Shown piece after piece: positions 34,080 to 47,722 of a stretch of 64,000 nucleotides of DNA. A program made the translations under genes and the position numbers. This DNA comes from Rheum nobile (taxonomy: Eukaryota > Streptophyta > Magnoliopsida > Caryophyllales > Polygonaceae). The stretch covers positions 5,778,001-5,842,000 of the forward strand of contig WOAB01000878.1 of the NCBI GenBank assembly GCA_027886185.1, in the 5' to 3' direction. Under the pieces are notes generated by a model, which saw only the letters and a list, made by a program, of their open reading frames with translations, was not told the DNA's origin and did not search any database. How positions within the stretch are numbered: the first letter of the stretch is position 1; every line of letters begins with the position of its first letter.

Positions 34080-35247
34080 AAAAATCAAAAAAATTACAAA
34101 ATGACACGTAAGATTTATAGGGTTAGAATCGTTCTGGTGACTCGAAAAGTAAAAGCTTTAATATATATATATATATATTTGTTTACTTGTTTCTAAATAT
34201 GATTTTGATTTTTTTTTATTGTACCAATTTTTTTTAAATCAGTCATTTATATTGGTATAAAGTTCAACATATTTAAGAATAATAAAATCTTAGTAAATTA
34301 ACATCCGAGATACACCAAAATACTAAAGTGAAGTGTTGAGTTCAATAATTTCATTTCCAAAAAAGCTTAATTATAATTATAAGTAATTAACTTTCTTAAT
34401 CTCAACTTCTCACAAAATAACACGATTATTATAACAAAAAATGTGAAATCAATTTTTGATATGATAAACCTTCTAGATTTAAGGGATTTGTTACATAATT
34501 AAAGTATATTATTCATTAAAGTAAAAATGAGACCCACAATATTTGATGATATTTTTTAAAAAAAGTGTAATGTTTTAAAAAGCTTGATGACTTAACAATA
34601 ACATCATCCAACGTTAAAATAATTTGTTTTAACAATTATCAATATACTTTATATTTATCTTAAAATGTAAAATATCTCAGTTGAAAATTTGTTAGGTAGA
34701 ATAATATTTTAAAAAATGTATAATTAATTTTTCAAGGTCTAGTAATTTTTTTCAAAGCCATATCTAGTTGAGAAGTTGTTAGTGGCAAATTTAGAGATTA
34801 CGTATATTTGAAAAAAAATATTTGATATAAAAATTGAAAATTGTAGGTCCAGAAACATTAGTTGTGATTAGAAATTGTGATTTAAATTGAAATATAATAT
34901 TAATGAAAAAATGGAATAATAACAAAATGACACATAGGGTTTGTGGGGCGAGAAGCATTCTGGTGGCTCAAATTCAATAGCTTAATATATATATATATGT
35001 AGATTTTTAGGACCGAGAAGTTTATAATATAAAAAAAGCAAATAAATAGATTACATTATAGGTAGGACCATCTAATTAATAACAACTGCATGTTAAGTTT
35101 GTTAAATAAATCTTCAAAGTATTTAGTTTTATTTATAAATCAAACTATCAAAATTTATAATATAGAAAAATTTAAAAAAAAACACACAAAATGACACATA
35201 AGATTTGTGGGGTCAAAATCGTTCTGATGACTCGAAAAGCAATAGCC

Positions 35248-35283
<36 letters not shown>

Positions 35284-38200
35284 TTTGTTTACTTGTTTCT
35301 AAATATCATTTTGATTTGTTTTTATTCTGCCAATTTATTTTTAAATCACTCATTTATATTGGTATAAAGTTCAACATATTTAAGAATAATAAAATCTTAG
35401 CAAATTAACATCCGAGATACCCAAAATACTAAAGTGAAGTTCTGAGTTCAATAATTCAATTTCCAAAAATAACTTAATTATAATTATTAGTTATTAATTA
35501 TCTTAATCTCAATTTCTCACAAAATAACACGATTATTATCACACAAAAATTGAAATCAATTTCTGATATGATAAACCTTCTAGATTTGAGGGATTTGTTA
35601 CACAATTAAAGTATACGTGTTTTTATGTCATATATATTGAATAAAAAATATTAATAATTATTAAAAAATAGATCTAGATGATATTGATATTAAAATCAAT
35701 TTCAGATCAGTAATTTCGTATCTCAATCATCCATATAATTGGGAAATTTTGGATTTGTATATAATTAGAAAATTTGGGATTTGTATAAAATTAGGAAATT
35801 TGGGCATTGTATATAATTAGGAAATTTTGGATTTGTATATAATTAGGAAATTTTGGATTTGTAGTCTTTGTGATTAACTTGTAATCTTTATGCTTGAAAT
35901 GTATTTAAATTAGGAAAAAAACGAGTGAAAAGTTTAGGATAATAATCTTTAATTTATAATTAGATTTATTTTAAAAAAAATTAAAAAAATCAGAAAAATA
36001 ACATGTTGCGGTTTTAATGAGGGAGTGTCATGTGACGGTTTTAATGAGGGGGTGTCATGTGGTATAAACCGTGTAATTAGGTTCTAGTTTAGTAGATTAG
36101 GAAATTTTGGATTTGTATATAATTAGAAAGTTTTGGATTTGTAATCTTTGTGATTAACTTGTAATCTTTGTGCTTGATTTGATTTAAATTAGGAAAAATG
36201 AGTGATGAGTTTAGGATAATAATTTTTTATTTATAATTAGATTTATTTAAATTATTTTGAAAAAAACAGAAAATGACATGTGGCGATTTTAATGATGGAG
36301 TGCCATGTGGCGGTTTTAATGAGGGAGTGTCATGTGACGTAATTAGATTCTAGTTTAGTAGATATATAGTAGATTGTCTCAAATACGTAGATTACTTAAA
36401 AATATCATAACCGGATAACAAATACTCGATCAAGAATATCAATAAATAAAAGTAATTGTTACTTTGTTTAGAGAATTGAATATCACCATATCCAAGCCTA
36501 GTGATCCAACTACTTTGTTTAGAGATATCAAAAAAGTAAAATTAATTGTTACGATTTAGTCCATCTCTTTATCAATAATCTAATTTTATTTTGAAAGTAA
36601 ATAAGCTGAAAGCAAACTTGAACAAATTCTTATTTATAAATAAAATTAAAATCACATAGAGCCACAATATTTTGATAATATAACTAATATATATTAATCA
36701 AGTTTTAAGATTATTTGTAAAAAAAAATATTATTTATTACCCCCAAATTAAATCGTTAAATTATATATGCAATAGATAATTTTGTATATGAAAAGACTAA
36801 ATGCTAAAACTTAGAATCTGATTCATGTCCGACAATATGAAAAATTGAATATGGTGACAATACGTAGACGAATTGAATGTGAAGACGTCAATTTTAAGAT
36901 TATTATATATGTTTCATTTACAAAAAACGACTTATAATTTATATACATATCAGGCTTGCCTTGACACCAATTTTAAACATACATATAACTTTACTAATTC
37001 TAATTACAATCAACGTCTATATATATATATATATGCTAATGTTAATTGTATGTGCTTATAGTGATATTAATACAAAGTTATAACAACCTCTTAAATATGA
37101 ATATTTGTTTTAATGTGTATCGGCACCTTATTTATGTTAATCTCATAATAGTTCATTTAAATATTTTGGATTTGTAAACAATTTTTTTTGATATTAAGAT
37201 ATTGATGTATAACTAATAAGATTTTTAAGAAATGGATTGATACAATTTAATCGGGGTTGTATGTTGAATAAAATGGGTTGATACAATTTAAAAAAAAATC
37301 ATAATAGATAATTATTTTATTATATGTTTGTTAGAGGTTGTTAAGATAATTTGTTTAGATATTTGGTGATAAATTAAAATTAAGTTAGCTAAATTATAGA
37401 AGCATAAAAGATTTTAAAAAAAGTTATCATAAAATTACACGTAAGATTTGTGGAGCCATAATCGTTCTAAAAGCTCAAAAAGGGAGAACTTTAATATATA
37501 GTAATAGAAGATTATTCATTCAAGTAAAAATGAGACCCACAATATTTGATGATATTTAAAAAAAATTAAGTGTAATGTTTTAAAAAGCTTGATGACCTAA
37601 CAATAACATCATCCAACACTAAAATATTTTGTTTTAACAATTATCAAATTACTTTATACTTATTTTAAAATGTGAAATCTTTCCGTTGAAAATTTGTTAG
37701 GTAGAACAATATTTTAAAAAATGTATAATTAAATTTTCAAGGTATTGTAATTTTTTTCAAAGCCATATCTAGTTGAGAAGTTGTTAATGGCAAATTTAGA
37801 GATTGCGTATATGAGCATAAATAAAATCAACATTTAAAAACTTGAAACTATGTAGAAAGTTTACAATTTTTATGATATGAGCACAAATAAAATTTATACA
37901 ATTGAGAGTTATTATTTAAAAGGGGCAATATGTTTTAAGAAAATGATATAATTAAATAAAAGTTGGATGTGACCTTAATAATACAAAAAAAAAAGTACAA
38001 TATTAAATAACATTTTTCTAGGATATAAAGCAATAGTCTAAACTATTAAGTAGATATAAGAAAGCCATAAACTCATATGTATATATTGTTAACATCAGCT
38101 TTTTATATTGTTACGTAAATCACATAACAAACAACAACAACAAAATTGATAATAATAGATTTGAATTGAGATACTAAAAATTAGGTAACAAACCACATAG

Positions 38201-38336
38201 TAAAAATTATATTTGTATAGGATTTATAGAAATAAAAAATAAATAATTTATTATAGAGAATTAATGACAAATTGACAGGATTTGTGAGATCGAAATCAAT
38301 ATGGTGACTCTAAATTCTTTTGCTTTAATATATATA
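34080..38336. repeat. Nested AT-rich Helitron-like repeats
   Basis: Long direct duplications fill this region: about 34090-34510 with 35165-35610; 34530-34806 with 37540-37812; and 36700-37500 with 38590-38745 and 39280-39880. At least six copies of a terminal-like phrase (GTTCTGGTGACTCGAAAAG then CTTTAATATATA) occur near 34130, 34955, 35215, 37460, 38300 and 39840; on the minus strand it reads TATATATTAAAG, like Helitron 5' ends. A 30-bp minisatellite (TTGTATATAATTAGGAAATT) lies at 35740-35860, and TGTCATGTGACGGTTTTAAT repeats at 36000-36340. No Rep/helicase coding is present. Confidence 0.6.
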
Positions 38337-38338
38337 CT

Positions 38339-40165
38339 AGTTTAGTTCCCGTGCATGGCACGGGTCTTGGATAAAATTTTATATTTATATTTTTAATTAT
38401 TAAAAATATATTTATTTTATATTTAAAAAATATTAAATACATGAAAAAATAGTTAATTAGTGATAATATATATGAAATTAAGATAAGTATGATAATATAA
38501 AGAAATATTTATTTATAATCAATTAATAAAGACCAATGTAATTTCATACATACATAATATATTGAATCGGATATTATGCCTAGAAATAGATAATATATAT
38601 TAATCAAGTTTTAATACTATTGTAAAAAGAAATTTATCTATTATCCCAAATTAAATCGTTAAATTATATATGAAATAGATAAAATTTTATATGAAAAGAC
38701 TAAATGCTAAAACTTAGAATCTGATTCATGTCCAACAATATGAAGATTTAATATAACTAACGAGATATTTTGAAATATGAAATAATATAAAAAGTTAAAA
38801 ATTAACGAAATGACGAAAAATTGTAAAAGTCATTAGAGGATTAATAAAACAAAATGGGACGTTATAAAATACGTGGAAATAATACACTTTATCAATTAGT
38901 TAAGTAATTATGTTTTAGCAATCTAATAGTTAAATCAATAATTATTATAAAAGAAGATCATTTAATTTGATAATTAAATTTATTTATAAAACAAAGTTTA
39001 AAATATAACTAAGGTGGGATTTATTATTCTAACATTTTTTAAAATTCAGATGATGTGACACATCTCAGAGCTGAAATATAGCGAATTGAATATGATGACG
39101 ATACGTAGGCGAATTGAATGTGGTGAAGTCACGTAAGATTTATGTCCTCCCTTTAGTATATATGTAGATGTAGATATAGATAGATTTGTTTTTTCATTTA
39201 CCGATAACATATATGATTCTAAGTTTCTAACTACTCAACAAAAGAATTGGCCTAGTGATAACAATAAATATAGAGGTATATATTATATATGTTTCATTTC
39301 ATTTACAAAAAAAATGACTTATAATTTATATACATATCAGGTTTGCCTTGACACCAATTTAAAACATATATATAACTTTATTAATTCTAAACTGCAATCA
39401 GCGTGTATATATATATGCAAATGTTAATTGTATGTGCTTATATTGATATTAATACAAAGTTATAACAACCTTTTAAATATGGATATTTGTTTTAATGTGT
39501 GTCGTCACCTTATTTATTTTAATCTCGTAATGGTTCATTTAAATATTTTGGATTTGCAAACAAAAAAAGATTTTATATTAAGATATTGATGTATAACTAA
39601 TAAGATTTTTAAGAAATGGGTTGATACAATTTAATCGGGCTTGTATGTTGAATAAAATGGGTTGATACAATTTAAGAAAAATCCATAATTAATAATTAAT
39701 TATTTTATTATATGTTTGTTAGAGGTTGTTAAGATAATTTGCTTAGGTATTTAGTGATAAATTAAAATTAAGTTAGATAAATTATAGAAGAATAAAAGAT
39801 TAAAAAAATATCATAAAATAATACGTAAGATTTGTGGGACCAAAATCGTTCTGGTGACTCGAAAGGGAAGAACTTTAATATATAGTACTCCCTCCGTCCC
39901 GAAATGTTTGTCCTGTTTTGACCGGACACACTTGTCGATACGAGTTTTGTATCGTTAATATCTCTAATTACATAACTCTAAAAATTATAATTTTTTGATA
40001 TTATCAAAGTACTCGTTGAGACGAATCAAACAAGACCCTACATGACTATGTTTTTTCTTATATATTGGGAGAAATCTTAAAGATTCTCTATAACGATGAA
40101 CAGTGTCTAAAAGTCAAACAGAACAAACAAATATTATGGGACTGAGGGAGTAATAGATAGATAGA
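38339..40165 (-). mobile_element. Non-autonomous Helitron-like element
   Basis: On the minus strand the right end of the element reads CCCGTGCCATGCACGGG, a strong hairpin, then AACTAAACTAG at 38339 with a T after it: the CTRR-T ending of Helitrons. The other end near 40165 is TCTATCTATTACTATATATT once the Stowaway insert at 39888-40150 is taken out, starting TC as expected. The body is non-coding. The 5' boundary is approximate. Confidence 0.5.
39888..40150. mobile_element. Stowaway-type MITE
   Basis: The inverted ends CTCCCTCCGTCCC and (minus strand) CTCCCTCAGTCCC are the classic Stowaway/mariner termini, flanked by TA at 39886-39887 and 40151-40152. At 263 bp it has no coding capacity. It sits near the 5' end of the Helitron-like element. 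Confidence 0.9.
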
Positions 40166-40390
40166 AGTTGCAATATTGAACACGAGTATGTAAAGTAGGT
40201 AGAAAAAGAATAATAAATTACATTCAATTGTATTATGTACAAGTATGAATCATGTATGTTGAGAATATCTTAATACTTCCTAATATATAATGTACACAGA
40301 TATATATATGCATACTCGATCAATATGGATGAATCAGCTAGCTGCTCTATATGCATGCGCATTAATGAAGACGTGTAGCAGTTGGATGAT

Positions 40391-41177
40391 TTAGAGGTTG
40401 ATCCATTGCTTCCCATTGATGACATCAGTGCTCAGAAACGGCGACGCCTCCTGCGTCGTCAGCCCGCGCGACCACGCCACTCTCCCCGACCGGTTCGCTC
40501 CTGGTCCGTAGCATTTGTACTCCCCATAGTACACAGTTCTGTACGTACGTACGTTTCATCATTAATTGATTGAATTAATTAACCATTACCAAATTATATA
40601 CTGTAGTTACATTAACAATTAATGTTTGCTAATTAAGTAAGGCTGGATTATGTATATATATAATTACGTACCTTTCGAGTTGAGGGTTACGCCAGTTATC
40701 CCATCCTTGTGGGGAAACCGCACTAGACATATAAGTGTAAGCAAACACGACCCTAGAAAATGGGCCCCACGGCCGACCCAACACACAGCTTTTGACGCCC
40801 GTTACCCTCCCTCCAACGAAGTAGAACCCGCTCTCTTCATCTTCCGTCACCCTCTTCTGCGCCGTTATGGCGGATCCGCCGTCCGAAGTCGAGTGCACGT
40901 GGCAGTTCTGAAACACAGCGGATGAACTCCCGCAAATGAAGTCCACTGCACCCTCAATGTAACAGTTGCTGTAGAATTGCCTCCCCAACTCCGCCAGCAG
41001 CGTGTCCTGATACCCTATCATCCTACACGCGTAGAACGCCGCCATGTCGCCCACCACCCTCACCGCCACCGCCCTCTCCCCTACGCCTCTCGTATTCTAC
41101 ACCAATTCAAACATAATTCAATCAATAAGATAATTCGTGACCTAAGTTTTTCTATTATATATAAAACGTTTGTACAC

Positions 41178-41225
<48 letters not shown>

Positions 41226-41607
41226 ATATAAGTACCTGAAAAGTGAGGTAACGGGCGACGAAGTTAGGGGCGAAGACGGTGAACGTCGGCGACTGGTGGA
41301 TGTCGCCGGCGGCGTTGGAGGTGATCACGGTGGTTTCAGCTTTCCTGCCGCTTATATAAAGGTAAGGCTTATCTGCGGGCACGACCACCTGTTCGTTGTA
41401 GACCCCGGGCTCGACTCGAATTAAAACGCCGTCCGTATAATTGGTTGGAACCGAATCAATCGCGTCTTGAATCTTGGTGTAGTCCCCGGATCCGGATTGG
41501 TCGACTTTTATGACCCGCTTCCACGGCCGCCAAGCGGCGTCGGCCCGAGAGCAGCTTGAGGAGAGGAGAGCAAGGGAGAGCAGAAGAGTAACGAGTTTTG
41601 ACGCCAT
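40391..41607 (-). CDS. Pectinesterase (pectin methylesterase)
   Basis: Three exons join in frame: 41236-41607, 40672-41096 and 40391-40538, giving 314 residues. A signal peptide (MASKLVTLLLSLALLSSSCS) sends it to the cell wall, and there is no PRO/inhibitor domain, so it is a type I enzyme. Family marks are DYTKIQDAIDSVP, GVYNEQV, the catalytic QDTL (Q and D region), VDFICGSS with the nucleophile Asp, LGRPWGPFSRVVF with the catalytic Arg, and the C-terminal WINL. The usual ITAQGR reads ITAQKR here, seen in some subgroups as far as I recall. It removes methyl esters from homogalacturonan. Intron 1 holds a long TA microsatellite. No breaks are seen. Confidence 0.93.
41179..41221. repeat. (TA)n microsatellite in pectinesterase intron 1
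   Basis: An uninterrupted TA run of about 42 bp, likely length-variable between individuals. Confidence 0.95.
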
Positions 41608-41717
41608 TGTACGTTAATTAATTGATTGAACTTCGATTAAGGGATTTCAGGAGATGGATCAATTTAATGAATTGTAGCTTGGAGATGGTGAGGAACAAAG
41701 ATATGGGGGATCGGAGT

Positions 41718-41730
41718 ATATATATATATA
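41718..41730 (-). promoter_or_regulatory. Possible TATA box of pectinesterase gene
   Basis: A TATATATATATA tract 110-125 bp upstream of the ATG, in the usual position for a plant TATA box with a short leader. Confidence 0.45.
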
Positions 41731-44144
41731 GGCGTGGGAGTTGAGTTGAATTGGATTTGGAAGAGCCGTTTTCTTGCAGTTGAATTGATTAAGGAGTTTA
41801 TTAATTAGAAAGGAATGAATTATATTGGTGAGTTTTGACATGCAATTAAGTAGTTGATTAATACTCCGTATATGATGAATTGATGAGTCATCTGAAAACT
41901 GGTTGAGGGGCCTGAACCTCAACTTTTCCACTTCCTCCATAACGTTTCAAATTCACGTTTCCCGCGCTTCGCTTTCGTTCACTTTAATATTTCTTCAAGT
42001 GTTTAATTTCCCTCAATAATAATTAATATACACCAGAGAGGGCTGTTTGGTAGAGGGAATACAAAAATGAAATAAACTATATTATCAAATGTTACTAATT
42101 TATTTTCTTTGAGTAACTTTACTTATTATGCAGGGTCGTAAATGTGGTATGATCGAACTGATAATTAACCTTACATGCAATAACTACTTGTGCGATAATT
42201 ATATATGACCTAATTAACCATACATACAATAAGTATTAATGTGATAAATATATGTGAACTATTTAACCGAATGATATAATTTTTATAATTTAGAAATATA
42301 AACATTTACCATTTCCATTTTGGTACGTAATTTACCAAACAATATTGAATAAAATATATATATATATACACGCAAGTTGGGTATTCTTTTAAATTGAAAT
42401 TCTTATACAATTCAAGTATTCAATGTACGTAGGAGAGATATGTGCATGAATCTTTGAGAGCTAAGCAATGGTGTAGGGTATGGTACGTAGAACATGAGGT
42501 ATACCGTATACGGTCAGGGGAAGGTGGTGAGTTACACGCGCGCAGTAGCGTAGAGTGGGGGGAAACGTGGAGGTGGAGAAAATCGTGGGGATCGGATTAG
42601 GAGTTGATTACACGTTGTTCAATGCATTTTTGGTCGTACGTTGCAGGTTTTAATATGTTGGATAAGGTTTTGACCTTTGCGGCCGTTAGCCAATTTCCCA
42701 CGCTTTTTTTTTTTTTTTGGTGAAAATTTCCCACGCTTTACCTGTGAAGTGTTCATCTGCACTTTCGCGCCAAAAGGAACACTGCACTTTTTTTTTTTAC
42801 CTACAAATTTGTACGCATGTAAGTCAGCCGGGCGCCTTGTGGTAAGAAATTGATCAAGAGCGTAGTCATTAGTAATTCCAATGAGATATGCGCGCGAATT
42901 TGAAAGGAGTATACAATTCAATAATGATGGAAATACAATCAAATTTGTAGGACTTTTGTAAGACGTTAACTAGTATGTGTGTGAGTGTGTTCGCGTCTAA
43001 GGCACAGGTTATGTCTTAAATTTTATTTTTTAATAACGATAAAATTACATATAAATTTCATATACATATATACCACTTAAATTCACTTAAATTTAAGATA
43101 AGATCATTTTATCATATATGATATCTATCGATATGTAATTACCAGCATAATGATATAAAATAAAAATAAAAGTATGTAAGAGAAAAATATATAATGAGTT
43201 AATTGTAATGATATGATAATAATCTTATATCATTATATAAAGTTATGTATGAAAATTATGTCATTTACGTTTGGATTTTCTAGTTATAGTTTTCATCTTG
43301 AAGATTTAATGTTTGTCTTGAAGATGTCATAGGAAAGGTTTTGGATTGGAAAGTGGGAATCAAATGACATTTGTATGATTTATTTCATTGATAATTGGCA
43401 CCATAGACCCGTCGGAGGTAGATTTCCATTGGTAATTCATTGACACCTACATTCATATAGATTTTTACAAAAATAAATAAATATATAAATTCTTAATGTC
43501 AATCATTTGAATGGAAAAAAGTAGTTATATTGGATTTTGTTTTAGAAAAACAAATATATAGATTTTGTACATTATATTATCTTTTGATGGTAAAAAAAAT
43601 CAAACTTATATGTTTGGTAATATGTAGTACGTAACATTTATATTAGCAGTGATGATAGTATTGAATTAATTTAATATAACTTCCCCTTCCTTTTCAATAA
43701 CCGTTTCATGTAAAGATCATGATTGTACATGATTTGGTTAGTTTTACAATTAGTTTTATAATAGCCGAATTTATTTTTTGGAGAGAAAAATAAATTAAGA
43801 AAGTAACGTACATTAATTATCTATCTTAAAAACCAATTTATCAAACAATTAATTATATGAAAGGTATATCTTGAAAACCAATTTTTAATGATCATGGAAG
43901 ATTTACTAATATTTGATATCATTTTGAGTATGTATAGTATAGCTTGAAGACCATTTTGTAATTGATCATGCAAGATTTACTAATATTTGATATGTTATAT
44001 GATTTTGAGTAGGTAAAATCAATCAGACTTGTATTTTGGTAGATTTTTAATATGTGACGTTATACCTTAAGTGATGATACCCGTATATGCAATTGTACAC
44101 GTGCAAAAGATGTTATTTATTCTAAAGAATTTATGTCAGAAGAA
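41731..44144. other. AT-rich intergenic DNA
   Basis: Upstream DNA of the pectinesterase gene. Poly-A/T runs occur near 42700-42800, and an approximate duplication at 43850-44000 (AGATTTACTAATATTTGATAT twice). No gene or RNA seen. Confidence 0.4.
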
Positions 44145-44712
44145 TATATACACTCGTATACCTTGCTGTAAAAAGTGATAAAATTAAAATTTGTATGCAT
44201 GTCGTAAAACAATATACACCTGTATGGTTGTATACCTTGCTGTAAAAAAGTGATGAAATTTAAATTTACATTCGTGTCGTAAGAAAATATACGCTTATAT
44301 ACCTTGTTGTAAAAAGTGATAAAATTTAAATTTGCATTCATGTCGTAAAAAAATATGTCTGTATACCGTGCTGTAAAAAGTGATGAAATTTATATTCGCA
44401 TGTATCTCGTAAAACAATATACACCTGTATACCTTGTTGTAAAAAGTGATGAAATTTAAATTTGGATTTGTGCCGTAAGAAAATATACGCATGTATATTG
44501 TGTTGTAAAAAGTGATGAAATTTAAATTTGCATTCATGTCGTAAAACAATATATATACCATGTATACCTTGTTATAAAAAGTGATGAAATTTAAATTTGC
44601 ATTCATACCGTAAGAAAATATACGCCTGTACGCTTTGCTATAAAAAGTGATGAAATTTACATTCATGCCGTAAAACTATATACACATATATATCTTGTTA
44701 TAAAAAGTGATG
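44145..44712. repeat. Minisatellite, about nine 59-73-bp units
   Basis: The phrase GTAAAAAGTGATGAAATTTA recurs at about 44168, 44241, 44309, 44372, 44439, 44504, 44573, 44640 and 44699, with ATACGCCTGTATACCTTGTT-like linkers. On the minus strand many units keep an open frame reading NLNFITFYNKVYRR, because several units are near 66 bp. I see no sign of a real gene. Confidence 0.85.
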
Positions 44713-46181
44713 AAGCTAGACTTTCTACATTGATGCAAGTAGATCTGTTACCATAATAATTGTTGTGACATACATATATATAATAATAAATTAAAAAGAA
44801 AAAGTTAAGATAACAATTACCAAATAATGAGTTAGCATGAAACAAATAAAGTAAACAAACATGTTCGACATGCTTACGACCAGTAATCAGCTCCGGTAAC
44901 ATACACCAAATGAAACACAGCAGACTTTCAGTCGGTTTTCCACTCAGTACATAATTCAAGAGCCATGTACCTGAACAAAGACATACATCATTGTGATCAA
45001 AGACCATATTTCACATCGTAGATAATATGAGATGCATTTCCTCAGACCCACATCAATCTCTGAATTTCCTAGTTCGGACATAACTAAGCACATCAACATC
45101 CATGTTATTAGGAAGAGATACATTACATAAGACAGAAAATTCAAGGGAAGTTAAATGTCATTAGAAAAAAAAATTGCTAGTCGTTAACATTGGTTGCTCT
45201 GCTTTTTTCCCATTCATGAATATAAATTTCAAGGATTATTTTTCAGAAATGAACATTCTAAAGTTGTTTTATAGTCACCACATCCAAATTAAGTAGTCAT
45301 TAACCTAACTGTCTATGTAAGAGAGCTTTTCTCAAGTTTTTTTTTCTGCATATGAATACATTTTTACCATTTCACTAAGAAAACAAAAATAGAAAACGAA
45401 GAAAGGTGTGATGCACATATTAGTAGACTTTTGCAAAATCAAGTTTATACACACACATTATACCTAAAAGGTAACTAATAGGGCCAAAAGAGTAAGGTTT
45501 ATCAATACAAAGGCCTTGAAGATGTAAAAACTAACCCTAGCAACTAAACATAAATAACCATGTTAACCAATGATTAAATAAACAAATTTGGTCTCGTATC
45601 AAAGAAAAGAAATGCAAAGGTCGAGAGAAGAATGGAAAATAAAAAGAGCATGCTGAATCACAATGGCTCATCCTGAAGCACATCATTTTTTTAATCAAGT
45701 CACTCAGCATAACTAACCATAAAAGTGTTCTCATATAGCATGAAAAAATACCAAAAAATAGGAAAAATGCTCAAATAGATCTATAAATCTCATATCTAAA
45801 TTGAGGGCCACAATAGAGAAGAAGGCAAGCATCTGAAACTTGAAGCTACATTTGAAAGCATTACAAAAAACTCTATATCACAAGTCACATTCACTATCTA
45901 CATCGCCATTAGATTATAAACGTTTCATCCAAAGTCATGGCTTTGCTATAAGCATTCTATGCAGATCTGACGAGATATTTATTCCTCATTATAAAACTGA
46001 AACTACATTTACAAGCATTACAAAAGTATGCAATTTCTAATGGGACTACTCATCCAAGTCAAAATACTTGAAAGTTAATCAACAAAACTCCCCTGTTAAA
46101 ATGGGTGTACTGAATGCAGTAACAACAAAACAATTAAGCCAATAATCATGTAGATGATGAATCCCATGTGAATTACCCACA
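44713..46181. other. No gene seen
   Basis: AT-rich DNA with only short open frames that resemble no family. It may include sequence once downstream of the ATAD3-like gene. Confidence 0.35.
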
Positions 46182-46593
46182 TCACTTATCAGTAAGCTTT
46201 CTTCTTTGCTCATGTTTTGCAACTTTGTAATCCACAACTTACCTGAAAAGATGTGGATAAAGGGTGCAATCTTTGCTGCCATTAAACATCAGCTTGAACA
46301 CTGGCCATGAGCTTTACCATCTCACGCCCAAAAAATCCCTCAGTTTTAGCAGCTGCTTCCTTTAGTATCTCATCTGTGAGACCCTTGATCTCTATCTTCT
46401 GTTGCTTCTCTCTCTTGAATAAGCTTTTCAGAAAGTCAGACTTGCCGCTTCCATCTTGAGCTATGTACCTGTCCAGATAAAGTTTCAGCAGCTTGAATCG
46501 TTCTTCCTCTCCCGGTATGGGAACTCGAGAACTCGTCAATTCAATCCGATATGGCTGTATCGAGATCCCCCGGGCGGTTGGTGGCAAGTGCAG
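46182..46593 (-). pseudogene. ATAD3-like AAA ATPase, C-terminal fragment
   Basis: On the minus strand this reads in pieces as the end of ATAD3: ALATNRPGDLDTAISD, a stop (TGA for the expected Arg), IDE, a frameshift, then PGEEERFKLLKLYLDRYI, KQQKIEIKGLTDEILKEAAA, KTEGFFGREMVKLMASVQAD, another frameshift, GSKDCTLYPHLFR, and VVDYKVAKHEQRRKL to TGA at 46182. In the family this is the end of the AAA+ module of a mitochondrial inner-membrane ATPase. The N-terminal half is absent: the fragment stops exactly where the Copia LTR begins (46597). No introns are visible in the stretch. Confidence 0.85.
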
Positions 46594-47564
46594 GTATGTT
46601 GAATCGTAGTGTATTAGACAGGGAACGGTGTGACTGTTTCCTGGGCAGCGGAATATAAGGATTCAAAGTAACAAGTAATTTCCCAAAAACAAATACTTGT
46701 ATTATTATGAATTGTATAATCTCACAAGTCTTATCTCCACCTATACCCTAAGTTAAAGACCTTGAGTGCAATCAACTCCTAACGACACAAGAACAAAACA
46801 AGACATTTAGCAGTAACTACCCGTACCTTACCTTAGACCTTCGATCTCAGTTCTCACACGAGTTCCTTGGTATGCTTGATGGTTATAGCTGAGATGCCTT
46901 TCCTTAATGCAAATCTCATCTATATATAGGGTCTAACAAAAATCCTATTACCAAATATCTAACAATTGACATATATGGTAACAACAAATAATTTCGTTAT
47001 CAAATAAGTTTATCAGATTATAAACACATGGTTTCCTTATATAAACTTTCCTAAGACTCATTATCTTCTTCTTCTTCTCCAAGCAAAACTCGAAATCTCG
47101 TTTCCTTGTATAATTGAGTCTATCTGGGAATAGCTGGCACATATCTGCGTTCCTCATCGTTCCACAGATGCTGTTTCCATATATAGAGTTTTCCTTGTAT
47201 AGGAACCACGCGTGTCAGATTTCCAATTTGCTTCCGCGTAACAGTTCCTTGTTTCCACAACGTTCCTTAGCTCTTCTCTGCTTTCTCTTCTTCATGCGTT
47301 TTTCATTGTTCCCTTATATAATACCCCTCATTTTAGTAAGGGTATTTGGGTAATTTCACAACCCTCGTTCTGTATTTGTGACGCGTTTGGCGAAATTCGG
47401 AATTTCTGTAACTCGTATAATCTCTGTAATAATTCTTTGAGCGTTATAATATACATTCGATGTATTATTGAGGCTGTGAATATTTTTATGGATACGAATA
47501 TTCAATGTTGGGGATGAATCCACGTGTAAAACCTTTCCCAGAGGTCCCGGATGTGCGAGTGGCA

Positions 47565-47602
47565 TTTCCGCGACCACGGAAGAATTTCCGCGATCGCGGA
47601 AA
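47565..47602. repeat. CCGCG palindromes upstream of LTR TATA
   Basis: TTTCCGCGACCACGGAA (near 47565) followed by the perfect 18-bp palindrome TTTCCGCGATCGCGGAAA (47585-47602), 115-150 bp upstream of the TATA box at 47715. Confidence 0.85.
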
Positions 47603-47714
47603 CCTGTTCATCGTCTTCTTCCAGAAGCTCGGCGTTTCGCCGGTTCGGAGGCCGCCATTACGCCGGGGGGAGGCCGATCGATTCGTCTGGCCGACGTTAC
47701 TCCCCTTCTCACCC

Positions 47715-47722
47715 TATAAATA
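47715..47722 (+). promoter_or_regulatory. TATA box of solo LTR copy 2
   Basis: CCCTATAAATAGGG, itself palindromic, in the U3 region of the LTR. Confidence 0.7.

Noticed and set aside
40776..40860. Loss of pectinesterase activity from ITAQKR instead of ITAQGR
   Set aside because: The catalytic Gln, Asp and Arg motifs are intact and, as far as I recall, K at this place occurs in other plant pectinesterases.
41170..41424. Open frame overlapping the pectinesterase on the opposite strand
   Set aside because: It begins in the TA microsatellite and reads the antisense of exon 1; no family resemblance.
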